Of a stretch of 8,006 bases of DNA, positions 1-7,761 are shown piece by piece. The notes under the pieces are model-generated. The model did no database searches and was not told where the DNA came from. It saw only the letters and a list, made by a program, of their open reading frames with translations. Location: positions 1-8,006 of the forward strand of contig CALZEZ010000052.1 of NCBI GenBank assembly GCA_945643825.1, read 5' to 3'. The position numbers were made by a program, and so were the translations under genes. The DNA is from an uncultured Lachnospiraceae bacterium. GTDB lineage: Bacteria; Bacillota; Clostridia; Lachnospirales; Lachnospiraceae. How positions within the stretch are numbered: position 1 is the first letter of the stretch; the number at the start of each line of letters is the position of its first letter.

Positions 1-762
1 ATCCGTCGACTCCTTGAGGCGCAGCCGCATGTCCTCGTAGTTCGTATAAAGCTCGGATATTTCATTATCACAATTAGACGGAACAAAAAGCTGGTATTCC
101 AGATTACCCTCTGCAATCCTCTGCATCGCAACGTTGAGCTCCTTGACAGGATTGAGCACACCCTTCTGAATCCACTGCGTTAGCATGATACTGGTAAAAA
201 TCATGATGATAATGATAGCGATCGTCATATCCAGAAGAAGCTTCTTTGATACGATACCGGTATTTCTCGCAACGATAAAAATACTGCCCTTTGCACCATC
301 CTCAAACAGAAAGTCGAGCTGCTTTATGGATTTGCGACCCATATTGTAATAGTAACCGAGCTGCTCCTCATCCTCGATAAAGCCATGAGCAGGAAGCGTA
401 TGGATAAGCTCACCGGCGATCTCCGCATTGGTGGTATAGAATATCTCATTATCCTTGCGCACGATCAGATTCGTGTTATCATCCTCTATCTTTGCGGCCA
501 ACTCCTCATAATAGCTGCGATCGGAAAGACGCGCCTCCCCATTCTGAATCTGATTCTTTATTTTGATAAAAATATCCTTCGACAGCTCTTCAAAATTCTG
601 TGCGGAATCATAAACCATCGAATAGTCCATGTCAGAAAGACCATAACCATGCTCCACATTCATGACACGTGCACTGATACAGAGATAAGCAATAAATGTC
701 AAGGTTAGCGGCAATATGATAATTGAAAAAAATGTGATCATTACTCTTGTCTTAAATTTCAT
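1..762 (-). CDS. HAMP-domain membrane sensor protein, probable sensor histidine kinase (N-terminal part only)
   Basis: The reading frame is open from an ATG at 762 to the window edge, giving 254 codons; the rest of the gene is outside. Residues about 8–29 are a hydrophobic helix (…FFSIIILPLTLTFIAYL…) and about 176–197 a second one (MTIAIIIIMIFTSIMLTQW). They enclose about 145 residues that should lie outside the membrane and sense a signal; I recognise no named fold there. Residues about 198–250 look like a HAMP linker: NPVKELN with the conserved proline at 205, RIAEGNLEY, then an acidic DNEISEL step. This two-helix plus HAMP layout is typical of sensor histidine kinases, and less often of chemoreceptors or diguanylate cyclases. 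The kinase domain is not visible, so that call is inference. The start is supported by a purine-rich ribosome site, GGAAAGGAA at 777–769, 6 nt before the ATG. The gene follows gyrA but sits behind a terminator and a likely promoter of its own. Confidence 0.
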   Translation of the reverse strand, partial: MKFKTRVMITFFSIIILPLTLTFIAYLCISARVMNVEHGYGLSDMDYSMVYDSAQNFEELSKDIFIKIKNQIQNGEARLSDRSYYEELAAKIEDDNTNLIVRKDNEIFYTTNAEIAGELIHTLPAHGFIEDEEQLGYYYNMGRKSIKQLDFLFEDGAKGSIFIVARNTGIVSKKLLLDMTIAIIIIMIFTSIMLTQWIQKGVLNPVKELNVAMQRIAEGNLEYQLFVPSNCDNEISELYTNYEDMRLRLKESTD

Positions 763-780
763 CGCACATTCCTTTCCAAA

Positions 781-798
781 TATGTGCCAGAGCACACA
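781..798 (-). other. Small hairpin in the leader of the sensor gene
   Basis: On the minus strand TGTGTGC (798–792) can pair with GCACATA (787–781) around a TCTG loop, giving 7 bp with one G·U pair. It ends three bases before the ribosome site of the sensor gene. It could affect translation, but it is short and may be chance. Confidence 0.
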
Positions 799-804
799 AC
801 TATC

Positions 805-840
805 AAAAAAACTGTGTTACAGGAAATTATAACACAGTTT
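805..840 (-). terminator. Intrinsic terminator after gyrA
   Basis: On the minus strand AAACTGTGTTA (840–830) and TAACACAGTTT (819–809) form a perfect 11-bp stem with a 10-nt loop. The last three stem bases and four more give a run of seven T (811–805). It lies 43 nt after the gyrA stop, where the operon would be expected to end. The stem has only three G/C pairs, so termination may be partial. On the plus strand the stem is followed by only TTT and then C-rich sequence, so it should act mainly on the minus strand. Confidence 0.
826..834 (-). promoter_or_regulatory. Candidate extended −10 promoter for the sensor gene, inside the gyrA terminator
   Basis: The minus strand reads TGTTATAAT from 834 to 826: a perfect TATAAT box preceded by the TGn extension. 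No good −35 hexamer is present at 16–18 nt (TTTTAA at 16 nt is the nearest), which an extended −10 can tolerate. The expected start point, about 819, is the first base of the second arm of the terminator stem. A transcript from here would therefore lack the first arm and could not be stopped by the hairpin. The leader would be about 57 nt. Confidence 0.
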
Positions 841-883
841 CTTCGGGTTAAAATAAACCAATCAATATTTTATTCTAAAAATA

Positions 884-3370
884 TTATAAACTTTCTATCT
901 CAATCTCGATTTCCGTGTTATCCTGTGAAACCTTTTCTCTTACCTTGGCAAATTTTGCGACCTTGACGCCCTTCTCCAAATCAATCAGCTTCACACCTGA
1001 AGTGATTCTACCGACAATCGAAATCTGGTCGGTCGGAATCTGGATCATGATACCCTCGGTTGTTATCATGAGAATCTCCTGACCCTCCTTCACAGCCTTG
1101 ACGCCTACCACATCGCCGGTCTTCTCGGTAATCTTATAGCATTTCACACCTTTACCGCCACGCTTCTGCACACTGAATTCCTTCATGTCCGTGCGCTTTC
1201 CAAGACCATATTCCGAAGCGATCAACAGATAATCGCCCTGTGTATTGAGCTGCATGCCGACAATCTCATCACCATCCTCTAAGTTCATGCCGATGACACC
1301 CATAGAGGTTCTTCCGGTTGCACGCACATCGGTTTCCTTGAAACGGATACACATACCAAGCTTCGTGACAAGGAAAATTTCAGAGGAGCTGTCTGTCACC
1401 TTCACCTCGATCAACTCATCATCCTCACGAAGGCTTATCGCAGCAAGACCGTTTTTGCGGACATTACTGTATTCCATAATCGAGGTTTTCTTTACCGTAC
1501 CGGTTTTCGTTACCATGAAAAGATTTTTGTTCTCGTCATACTCCCTGACAGGAATCATCGCGGAAATCTTCTCACCGGGATTTAGCTGCAAAATATTGAC
1601 GATTGCCGTTCCTCTGGAGGTCCTTGAGGATTCCGGTATCTCGTAAGCCTTGATCCGGTAGACACGACCAAAGTTTGTGAAGAACATCAGGTAATGATGC
1701 GTCGTCGTCATCATCAGATCCTCGATGAAATCCTCCTCAATGGTCTGCATTCCCTTAATACCCTTGCCGCCGCGGTTCTGGGATTTGAAATTATCAATCG
1801 TCATACGCTTTATATAGCCCAGATTCGTCATGGCAATGATCGTATTTTCTCTTGGAATCAGATCCTCCATATCGATATCGTAGACATCGTATCCGATCTG
1901 GCTTCTTCTGTCATCGCCGTATTTATCCGAAATCTCGATAATCTCCTTACGGATCACACCTAACAATAATTTTTCATCGGCAAGAATGGCCTTTAACTCG
2001 GCAATACGCGCCAGCAATTCCTTGTGCTCATTCTCTAACTTCTCTCTCTCTAATCCGGTCAGAGCACGCAGACGCATGTCCACGATTGCCTGAGCCTGCA
2101 CATCTGTTAAACCGAAGCGCTCCATCAGACGTTCCTTCGCCTGTGGGGTATTATCGCTGTGTCTGATGATATGGATTACTTCATCGATATTATCAAGCGC
2201 GATCAACAAGCCCTGTAAGATGTGATCTCTCTCCTCAGCCTTGTTTAGCTCGTATCTGGTACGTCTTGTGACAACATCCTTCTGGTGTGCAAGATAATAC
2301 CCGAGCATATCAAGAAGATTCATAACCTTTGGCTCATTATTCACTAACGCCAGATTAATGATACCAAAAGAGGTCTGCATATCCGTGTGCTTATAGAGTT
2401 GATTCATGATGACATTGGCATTGGCATCACGGCGAAGCTCAATAACAACACGCATACCCTCACGGTTGGACTCATCGCGGATATCTACGATGCCGTCGAT
2501 CTTTTTATCCTTTACCAGATCGGCAATCTTGATAATCAGATTTGCCTTATTTACCATATAGGGGAGCTCTGTCACGATGATCCGGCTCTTTCCGTTTGCC
2601 ATCGTCTCGATATCGGTGACAGCGCGGACTCTGACCTTACCACGACCGGTACGATATGCCTCCTCTGCACCCTTTGTTCCGAGGATAATACCGCCGGTGG
2701 GAAAATCCGGAGCCTTCACAATACTAAGGATCTCTTCAATCTCCGTCTGTCTGTCCTCTTCCACCTGGTTATCGATGATCTTTACGACAGCACTTATCAC
2801 CTCACGAAGGTTGTGAGGCGGAATATTGGTCGCCATACCTACCGCGATTCCGTTCGTGCCATTGACAAGCAGATTCGGGTAGCGGCTCGGAAGAACCGTC
2901 GGCTCTTTCTCGGTATCATCAAAGTTTGGTGCAAAATCAACGGTATCCTTATTGATGTCGGCAAGAAGCTCCATGGAAATCTTAGAAAGCCTTGCCTCTG
3001 TGTATCGCATTGCCGCTGCGCCGTCTCCGTCCACAGAACCGAAGTTTCCGTGTCCGTCTACCAAAGGATAACGGGTAGACCATTCCTGTGCCATATTTAC
3101 CAAAGCACCATAGATCGAGCTGTCACCGTGGGGATGATATTTACCCATGGTATCACCGACGATACGGGCACACTTACGATGTGGCTTGTCCGGACCGTTA
3201 TTTAACTCAATCATGGAATAGAGAACTCTTCTCTGTACGGGCTTTAAACCATCCCTGACATCCGGCAGCGCTCTCGATGCGATGACACTCATCGCATAAT
3301 CGATGTAGGAGTCCTCCATTTTTTTCTTCAGATCAACTTCTTCAATCTTGTCAAAGATTTGTTCATCCAT
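884..3370 (-). CDS. gyrA: DNA gyrase subunit A
   Basis: GyrA forms the DNA breakage and reunion core of gyrase (A2B2), which uses ATP to introduce negative supercoils. The 828-residue length is normal. The winged-helix/tower region covers about 1–490, with the catalytic pair Arg122–Tyr123 in MRYTEA and the quinolone region at about 67–107 (KYHPHGDSS…, Ser84 kept, Gly88 where many species have Asp or Glu). A coiled coil (about 375–480) leads to the C-terminal β-pinwheel. The pinwheel carries a GyrA box, QNRGGKG (531–537), and a second similar motif, QKRGGKG (735–741). The tail ends in an acidic stretch, EIEIEIE (820–826). The MDEQIFDKIEEVDLKKKMEDSY start matches the family; GGAAAGG at 3388–3382 is the likely ribosome site, 11 nt upstream. 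The gene starts 28 nt after the gyrB stop and ends the operon. A topoisomerase IV ParC is unlikely given the GyrA boxes and the neighbours. Confidence 0.
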   Translation of the reverse strand: MDEQIFDKIEEVDLKKKMEDSYIDYAMSVIASRALPDVRDGLKPVQRRVLYSMIELNNGPDKPHRKCARIVGDTMGKYHPHGDSSIYGALVNMAQEWSTRYPLVDGHGNFGSVDGDGAAAMRYTEARLSKISMELLADINKDTVDFAPNFDDTEKEPTVLPSRYPNLLVNGTNGIAVGMATNIPPHNLREVISAVVKIIDNQVEEDRQTEIEEILSIVKAPDFPTGGIILGTKGAEEAYRTGRGKVRVRAVTDIETMANGKSRIIVTELPYMVNKANLIIKIADLVKDKKIDGIVDIRDESNREGMRVVIELRRDANANVIMNQLYKHTDMQTSFGIINLALVNNEPKVMNLLDMLGYYLAHQKDVVTRRTRYELNKAEERDHILQGLLIALDNIDEVIHIIRHSDNTPQAKERLMERFGLTDVQAQAIVDMRLRALTGLEREKLENEHKELLARIAELKAILADEKLLLGVIRKEIIEISDKYGDDRRSQIGYDVYDIDMEDLIPRENTIIAMTNLGYIKRMTIDNFKSQNRGGKGIKGMQTIEEDFIEDLMMTTTHHYLMFFTNFGRVYRIKAYEIPESSRTSRGTAIVNILQLNPGEKISAMIPVREYDENKNLFMVTKTGTVKKTSIMEYSNVRKNGLAAISLREDDELIEVKVTDSSSEIFLVTKLGMCIRFKETDVRATGRTSMGVIGMNLEDGDEIVGMQLNTQGDYLLIASEYGLGKRTDMKEFSVQKRGGKGVKCYKITEKTGDVVGVKAVKEGQEILMITTEGIMIQIPTDQISIVGRITSGVKLIDLEKGVKVAKFAKVREKVSQDNTEIEIEIESL

Positions 3371-3398
3371 ATCTGTTCTTGCCTTTCCAATCGTCTGC

Positions 3399-5315
3399 TT
3401 AGATGTCTAGATTCTTTACAAACTTTGCATTTTCTTCAATAAAAATTCTTCTCGGCTCCACCTTATCACCCATAAGTGTATTAAAGGTGATGTCAACCTC
3501 TGCCTCATCATCCTCATTGATGTTGACACGAAGAAGGATTCTTCTCTCAGGATCCATTGTCGTCTCCCAGAGCTGCTCCGCATCCATTTCTCCAAGTCCT
3601 TTGTAACGCTGAATCTTATTATTCTGGTCGCGCCCAACCTCAGCTAAAATTTTGTCAAGCTCCTCGTCACTGTACGCATACCATACCTGACGGTTTCTCT
3701 CCAGCTTATAAAGAGGGGGCTTCGCAAGATATACATGTCCCTGTCTGATCAACTCCGGCATGAACCGGTAGATAAAGGTTAACATCAGAGTTGCGATATG
3801 GGCTCCGTCTACGTCGGCATCGGTCATGATGATGATCTTGTCATAGCGAAGCTTCGTTATATCAAAATCCTCATGAATACCGGTACCAAAAGCGGTGATC
3901 ATGGATTTAATCTCAGCGTTTGCATAGATTTTGTCAAGTCTTGCCTTTTCTACATTCAGAATCTTTCCGCGTAGCGGCAAAATTGCCTGCGTAGCCCTGC
4001 TTCTTGCCGTCTTTGCCGAGCCACCTGCGGAATCTCCCTCTACGATGTATATTTCACAGTTCTTCGGATCCTTATCGGAGCAATCCGCAAGCTTACCGGG
4101 AAGGGCAGAGCCCTCCAATGCTGTTTTTCTTCTGGTTAAATCTCTTGCTTTTCTCGCAGCCTCTCTTGCACGCTGTGCAAGAATCGATTTCTCGCAGATC
4201 ACCTTCGCTACAGAAGGATTCTGCTCCAGAAAATACGTGAGCTGCTCACTCACAATACTGTCAACCGCACCTCTTGCCTCGGAGTTTCCAAGCTTCTGCT
4301 TGGTCTGTCCCTCAAACTGCGGATCCTCGATTTTTACACTGACAATAGCAGTAAGTCCCTCTCGGATGTCATCGCCGGAGAGATTCTGCTCACTCTCTTT
4401 TAAAATCTTATTACTGCGCGCATAATCGTTAAAGGTTTTTGTCAGGGCATTTCTAAAACCAACCAGATGTGTGCCACCCTCGGGAGTATTGATATTATTG
4501 ACAAAGGTATAGACACTCTCGTTATAGGTGTCGTTGTGCTGCAGGGCAACCTCTACGTAAACACCATTCTTTGTGCCCTCAAAATACATGATCTGGGAGT
4601 AAAGTGCTTCCTTACTCTTGTTAAGGTATTCGACAAATTCCTTGATACCGCCCTCGTAGTGGAAGGTTTTGGACTGTTCCTGACCCTCTCTCTTATCATG
4701 CAGGCTGATCTTAAGTCCCTTCGTGAGAAAAGCAGTCTCGCGAAGTCTTGTCTTTAATGTGGAATAGTCATAAACAGTATCCTCAAAAATCGTTCCGTCC
4801 GGCTTAAAGGTAACCTTCGTTCCGGTTTTTTCGGGCTCACATTCTCCGACTACCTTTAGGGAATAGCAGGCTTTTCCGCGCTCATAGCGCTGCTTATATA
4901 CCTTTCCCTCGCTGCAGATTTCTACCTCCAGCCAGTCTGACAGAGCATTTACAACAGAAGCACCTACGCCGTGGAGACCTCCGGATACCTTGTAGCCCCC
5001 GCCGCCGAATTTTCCGCCGGCGTGCAGAATCGTAAATACGACCTCAACCGCAGGAATTCCTGCCTTATGATTGATACCTACAGGGATTCCACGGCCATTA
5101 TCGATAACTGTGATCGAATTGTCTTCATTGATAAAAACATTAATTTCCGTACAAAAGCCTGCAAGTGCCTCATCCACAGAGTTATCCACAATTTCATAAA
5201 CAAGATGATGAAGTCCTCTTGAGGATGTGGATCCTATATACATACCGGGTCTCTTTCTTACCGCCTCAAGACCCTCCAAAATCTGAATCTGGTCTGCGCC
5301 GTATTCATTAGACAT
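3399..5315 (-). CDS. gyrB: DNA gyrase subunit B
   Basis: GyrB is the ATPase subunit of gyrase and passes the transported DNA segment through the gate formed with GyrA. The 638 residues match the short Gram-positive form. The GHKL ATPase domain (about 1–220) shows Glu41 and Asn45 in EIVDNS, DNGRGIP at 72–78 and the lid GGLHGVG at 112–118. The transducer domain (about 221–390) has QTKQKLGN at 337–344. The TOPRIM domain shows the catalytic Glu426 in VEGDSAGGSAK, PLRGKILNVEKA at 447–458 and the metal-binding Asp499, Asp501 and Asp503 in TDADVDG. QRYKGLGEM (569–577) and the conserved C-terminus PRRIFIEENA follow. The start MSNEYGADQIQ is the family form and lies 7 nt after the recF stop. The ribosome site is modest (AGTAGG), so coupling to recF translation is likely. 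Only 28 nt separate it from gyrA. Confidence 0.
   Translation of the reverse strand: MSNEYGADQIQILEGLEAVRKRPGMYIGSTSSRGLHHLVYEIVDNSVDEALAGFCTEINVFINEDNSITVIDNGRGIPVGINHKAGIPAVEVVFTILHAGGKFGGGGYKVSGGLHGVGASVVNALSDWLEVEICSEGKVYKQRYERGKACYSLKVVGECEPEKTGTKVTFKPDGTIFEDTVYDYSTLKTRLRETAFLTKGLKISLHDKREGQEQSKTFHYEGGIKEFVEYLNKSKEALYSQIMYFEGTKNGVYVEVALQHNDTYNESVYTFVNNINTPEGGTHLVGFRNALTKTFNDYARSNKILKESEQNLSGDDIREGLTAIVSVKIEDPQFEGQTKQKLGNSEARGAVDSIVSEQLTYFLEQNPSVAKVICEKSILAQRAREAARKARDLTRRKTALEGSALPGKLADCSDKDPKNCEIYIVEGDSAGGSAKTARSRATQAILPLRGKILNVEKARLDKIYANAEIKSMITAFGTGIHEDFDITKLRYDKIIIMTDADVDGAHIATLMLTFIYRFMPELIRQGHVYLAKPPLYKLERNRQVWYAYSDEELDKILAEVGRDQNNKIQRYKGLGEMDAEQLWETTMDPERRILLRVNINEDDEAEVDITFNTLMGDKVEPRRIFIEENAKFVKNLDI
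5170..5190 (+). promoter_or_regulatory. Perfect DnaA box and an 8/9 box inside gyrB
   Basis: TTATCCACA at 5182–5190 is a perfect DnaA-box consensus, and TCATCCACA at 5170–5178 matches 8 of 9, in the same orientation and 12 bp apart. On the coding strand they encode the conserved IVDN and SVDE of the GyrB ATPase site, so the sequence may be driven by the protein alone. Binding by DnaA is possible, but function is a guess. Confidence 0.
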
Positions 5316-5322
5316 AAGCTAC

Positions 5323-6411
5323 CTACTCTTTCTCAGAAGAAATCGTTCCTTCTGTTACTTTATATACCTTATTAATTTCAAAGCGATTATTTACAAAATC
5401 ATCCAGTCCGGTACAGGTAATGATCGTCTGGATATTACCTATGCTGTTTAACAGGTAATTCTGCCTGTTGGAATCCAGCTCGGATAATACATCATCCAGA
5501 AGCAGAACAGGAGTATCGTCTGTCATTTTCTTTACCAATTCGATTTCCGATAATTTGAGAGAAAGTGCCGCCGTGCGCTGCTGTCCCTGGGAACCGAATT
5601 TTCGTATATCAATATCACCGATATAGAAAGCAAAATCATCTCGATGGGGACCTACGGAGGTGATTTTCATCCGCATATCCCTCTCTCTGTTTCTTAAGAG
5701 ATTTTCTTCAAAGTCCTCAATCCTTGTGTCAGGCTCATATTTGATCACAAGCTCTTCCCTGCCGCCGGACAGCTTTTTATGAATATCATAAATGATCTCA
5801 TTTAACTGACCTGCAAACAGCTTACGTCTCTCAATGATCTTAGAACCAAAGGAGCATAGCTGCATATCCCAGATATTCAAGGTTTCTTTTAAGTCAGGAT
5901 TTAAGTACATATCCTTTAGAAGCTTGTTTCTCTGGTTCACAATTCTGTTATAGTGGTTTAAGTTGTAGAGATAGACGGAATCTAACTGGCAAAGCTCCAT
6001 GTCAACGAATCTTCTTCGCTCTGCCGGACCATTTTTTATAATACTCAAATCCTCAGGAGAAAAGAAAACGACATTCAAAAGACCAAGAAGCTGGGATGCC
6101 TTCTTAATCTTCTCACTGTTTATCGCAATTCCTTTTGACTTACTCTTACGAAGATGCATGTCAATCTTAAACTCACAGGCTTCCTTTTCCAGGTAAGTAC
6201 GGATATGTCCCTCCTCACATCCAAATCGGATCATGTCCTGATCCTTGGAGCCCTTATGGGATTTGGTTGTGGATGAGAGGTAAATGGCCTCGAGTATATT
6301 TGTTTTGCCCTGTGCATTATCTCCAAAAAGAATCGTCGTTCCTCTGTCAAATTCAATTGTGAGGCTTTCGTAATTTCGAAAATCAGATAACTCCAAGGAT
6401 TTTATAAACAT
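5323..6411 (-). CDS. recF: DNA replication and repair protein RecF
   Basis: RecF is an SMC/Rad50-like ATPase that, with RecO and RecR, loads RecA at single-strand gaps and stalled forks. The 362 residues are close to the usual 360–375. Visible ABC-type motifs are Walker A GDNAQGKT (30–37), the signature region FGSQGQQRTAALSLKL (272–287), Walker B VLLLDD (302–307) followed by the D-loop SELD, and the RecF-specific GPHRDDF (254–260). ERRRFVDMEL (131–140) is also family-typical. The start MFIKSLELSDFRNYE matches relatives. The first 10 nt overlap the end of yaaA in another frame, and GGAG at 6425–6422, inside yaaA, can serve as ribosome site. No gene lies between recF and gyrB, whereas Bacillus subtilis has remB there. 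Confidence 0.
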   Translation of the reverse strand: MFIKSLELSDFRNYESLTIEFDRGTTILFGDNAQGKTNILEAIYLSSTTKSHKGSKDQDMIRFGCEEGHIRTYLEKEACEFKIDMHLRKSKSKGIAINSEKIKKASQLLGLLNVVFFSPEDLSIIKNGPAERRRFVDMELCQLDSVYLYNLNHYNRIVNQRNKLLKDMYLNPDLKETLNIWDMQLCSFGSKIIERRKLFAGQLNEIIYDIHKKLSGGREELVIKYEPDTRIEDFEENLLRNRERDMRMKITSVGPHRDDFAFYIGDIDIRKFGSQGQQRTAALSLKLSEIELVKKMTDDTPVLLLDDVLSELDSNRQNYLLNSIGNIQTIITCTGLDDFVNNRFEINKVYKVTEGTISSEKE

Positions 6412-6608
6412 TTGATCTGTTCTCCGTTATACGTGACAATATCACCGGATATGATTTTCTTTCCGCGCTGCGTGCATACACAGCCATTAACCTCTACCTC
6501 ACCCTCCTGGATGACAAACTTCGCATCCACGCCGGTAGATACCAGACCGGTTGCCTTGAGAAGCTGTCCCAATTTGATAAAGTCATCTTTTAATCTAAAT
6601 TCTCTCAT
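6402..6608 (-). CDS. yaaA: S4-domain RNA-binding protein YaaA (RlbA family)
   Basis: This 68-residue protein is almost entirely one S4 RNA-binding domain. IKLGQLLKATGLVSTGVDAK (11–30) forms the helical half, and the β-turn FVIQEGEVEVNG (31–42) is followed by RGKKIISGDIV (48–58). The family is found beside recF in many Firmicutes and is thought to bind ribosomal RNA; its exact role is not settled, and I infer nothing more specific. It has Cys43, Cys45 and Cys67, too few and too scattered to argue for a metal site. The ATG lies 5 nt after the dnaN stop (TGATAATTATG). The Shine–Dalgarno is poor (GTGAG), so translation probably depends on ribosomes arriving from dnaN. The stop codon lies inside the start of recF, giving a 10-nt overlap. 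Confidence 0.
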   Translation of the reverse strand: MREFRLKDDFIKLGQLLKATGLVSTGVDAKFVIQEGEVEVNGCVCTQRGKKIISGDIVTYNGEQIKCL

Positions 6609-6613
6609 AATTA

Positions 6614-7723
6614 TCAGCTCACTGTTGTAAAGTTTACAGGAAGAATCAAATAGATATAGCTCTCCTTCTCATTCTTGATAAAGCAGGGCGCCTTCGGATT
6701 CACAAGATACATTGTGATATCCTCATCATCGATGACACGAAGAGCATCGATCATGAATTTCGGATTGAAGCCAATCATCAAATCCTTACCTGTTTTATTG
6801 ATCTCAATATTTTCATCCATACTTCCGACAATGGAATTCATCTTAAGCTCCATGTTGTCATCGGTAATGTCCATAATGATCGGCTTTTTATCGCCTTCCT
6901 TTACAAGAAGGGTCGCACGGTCGATACAGTCAAGCAGCTCTTTTTTGTTAATATGAACCTTCGTCTCATAATCACTTGAAAGCATCTGCTCGATTCTGAA
7001 ATATTCTCCTTCAATCAGACGGGAAACCACAATGGTGCGGTCAAACTCAAAGACAATGTGCTTGTCGGTAAAGAAAATGTTCACATCCTTGTCGGTATCA
7101 CCGGACAAAATCTTGCTCACTTCATTTAATGTTTTACCGGGAACCACTACCTTTTTGTAATCGTAGGAATTCTTTAACTGGATCTTGCGGATTGAGATAC
7201 GATGACCATCCAGGGAAACTACCTTTAGCTCGTTCTCCTTGATCTCAAATAATTCACCGGTCATCAGCTTGTTGTTATCATTATCTGCAATTGAGAAAAT
7301 GGTCTGTCTCACGACTTCCTTTAAGGTGAACTGGGACACAACGATCCCGTCATTTTTCTCAATCTCCGGAAGATAGGAGAAATCCTCACCGGATTTACCG
7401 ATGATATTGAACTTTGCTTTATCAGAGGTAATCGTTGTCTTATAATTGGAATCTGTCTCAAGTGTAATATCGGAATCAGGAAGCTTACGTACAATATCGG
7501 AAAATACCTTGGCCTCGAGTGCAATGATTCCTTTTTCAACAATATCACCTTCAATGATCGTCTCAATTCCAATTTCCATATCATTTGCAGTTAACTTAAT
7601 CTGTCCGTTTGTAGCATCGATGAGGATACATTCCAGAATCGACATGGTAGTTTTACTTGGTACTGCTTTGGATACTGTCTGAACACCACTTAACAGATCA
7701 GCTTTTGAACAAACGATTTTCAT
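6614..7723 (-). CDS. dnaN: DNA polymerase III subunit beta (sliding clamp)
   Basis: DnaN forms the ring-shaped dimer that tethers DNA polymerase III to the template and recruits repair and replication partners through its hydrophobic cleft. The 369 residues fit the three-domain clamp (about 1–125, 126–252, 253–369). Family landmarks are the start MKIVCSKADLLSGVQTVSKA, LDGHRIS (171–177), VSRLIEGEYF (233–242; most clamps have YP here), FNPKFMIDAL (319–328) and YLILPVNF near the end (358–365), which forms part of the partner-binding cleft. The ATG has a strong ribosome site, AGGAG at 7737–7733, nine bases upstream. The gene follows dnaA by 194 nt, a spacer holding possible promoters and DnaA-box-like sites, and leads the dnaN–yaaA–recF–gyrB–gyrA run. 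Confidence 0.
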   Translation of the reverse strand: MKIVCSKADLLSGVQTVSKAVPSKTTMSILECILIDATNGQIKLTANDMEIGIETIIEGDIVEKGIIALEAKVFSDIVRKLPDSDITLETDSNYKTTITSDKAKFNIIGKSGEDFSYLPEIEKNDGIVVSQFTLKEVVRQTIFSIADNDNNKLMTGELFEIKENELKVVSLDGHRISIRKIQLKNSYDYKKVVVPGKTLNEVSKILSGDTDKDVNIFFTDKHIVFEFDRTIVVSRLIEGEYFRIEQMLSSDYETKVHINKKELLDCIDRATLLVKEGDKKPIIMDITDDNMELKMNSIVGSMDENIEINKTGKDLMIGFNPKFMIDALRVIDDEDITMYLVNPKAPCFIKNEKESYIYLILPVNFTTVS

Positions 7724-7761
7724 TTTTGAAGTCTCCTCTCATGCGTTAATATTAAAAATAT

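Noticed and set aside
385..708. Plus-strand open frame of 107 codons opposite the sensor gene
   Set aside because: The opposite strand has a continuous frame with two membrane helices and a HAMP linker, a good ribosome site and the same direction as all neighbours.
846..859. Inverted repeat GGTT…AACC just after gyrA
   Set aside because: Only 4 bp of stem with an A+T loop and no T run; expected by chance beside the clear hairpin at 805–840.
2387..3205. Long plus-strand open frame of 272 codons opposite gyrA
   Set aside because: It lies wholly antisense to the well-conserved gyrA, has low-complexity, His/Ile-rich composition and no recognisable domain. It is a by-product of gyrA codon use.
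3931..4425. Plus-strand open frame of 164 codons opposite gyrB
   Set aside because: It covers the conserved TOPRIM part of gyrB on the other strand, is Ser/Leu-rich and has no family features.
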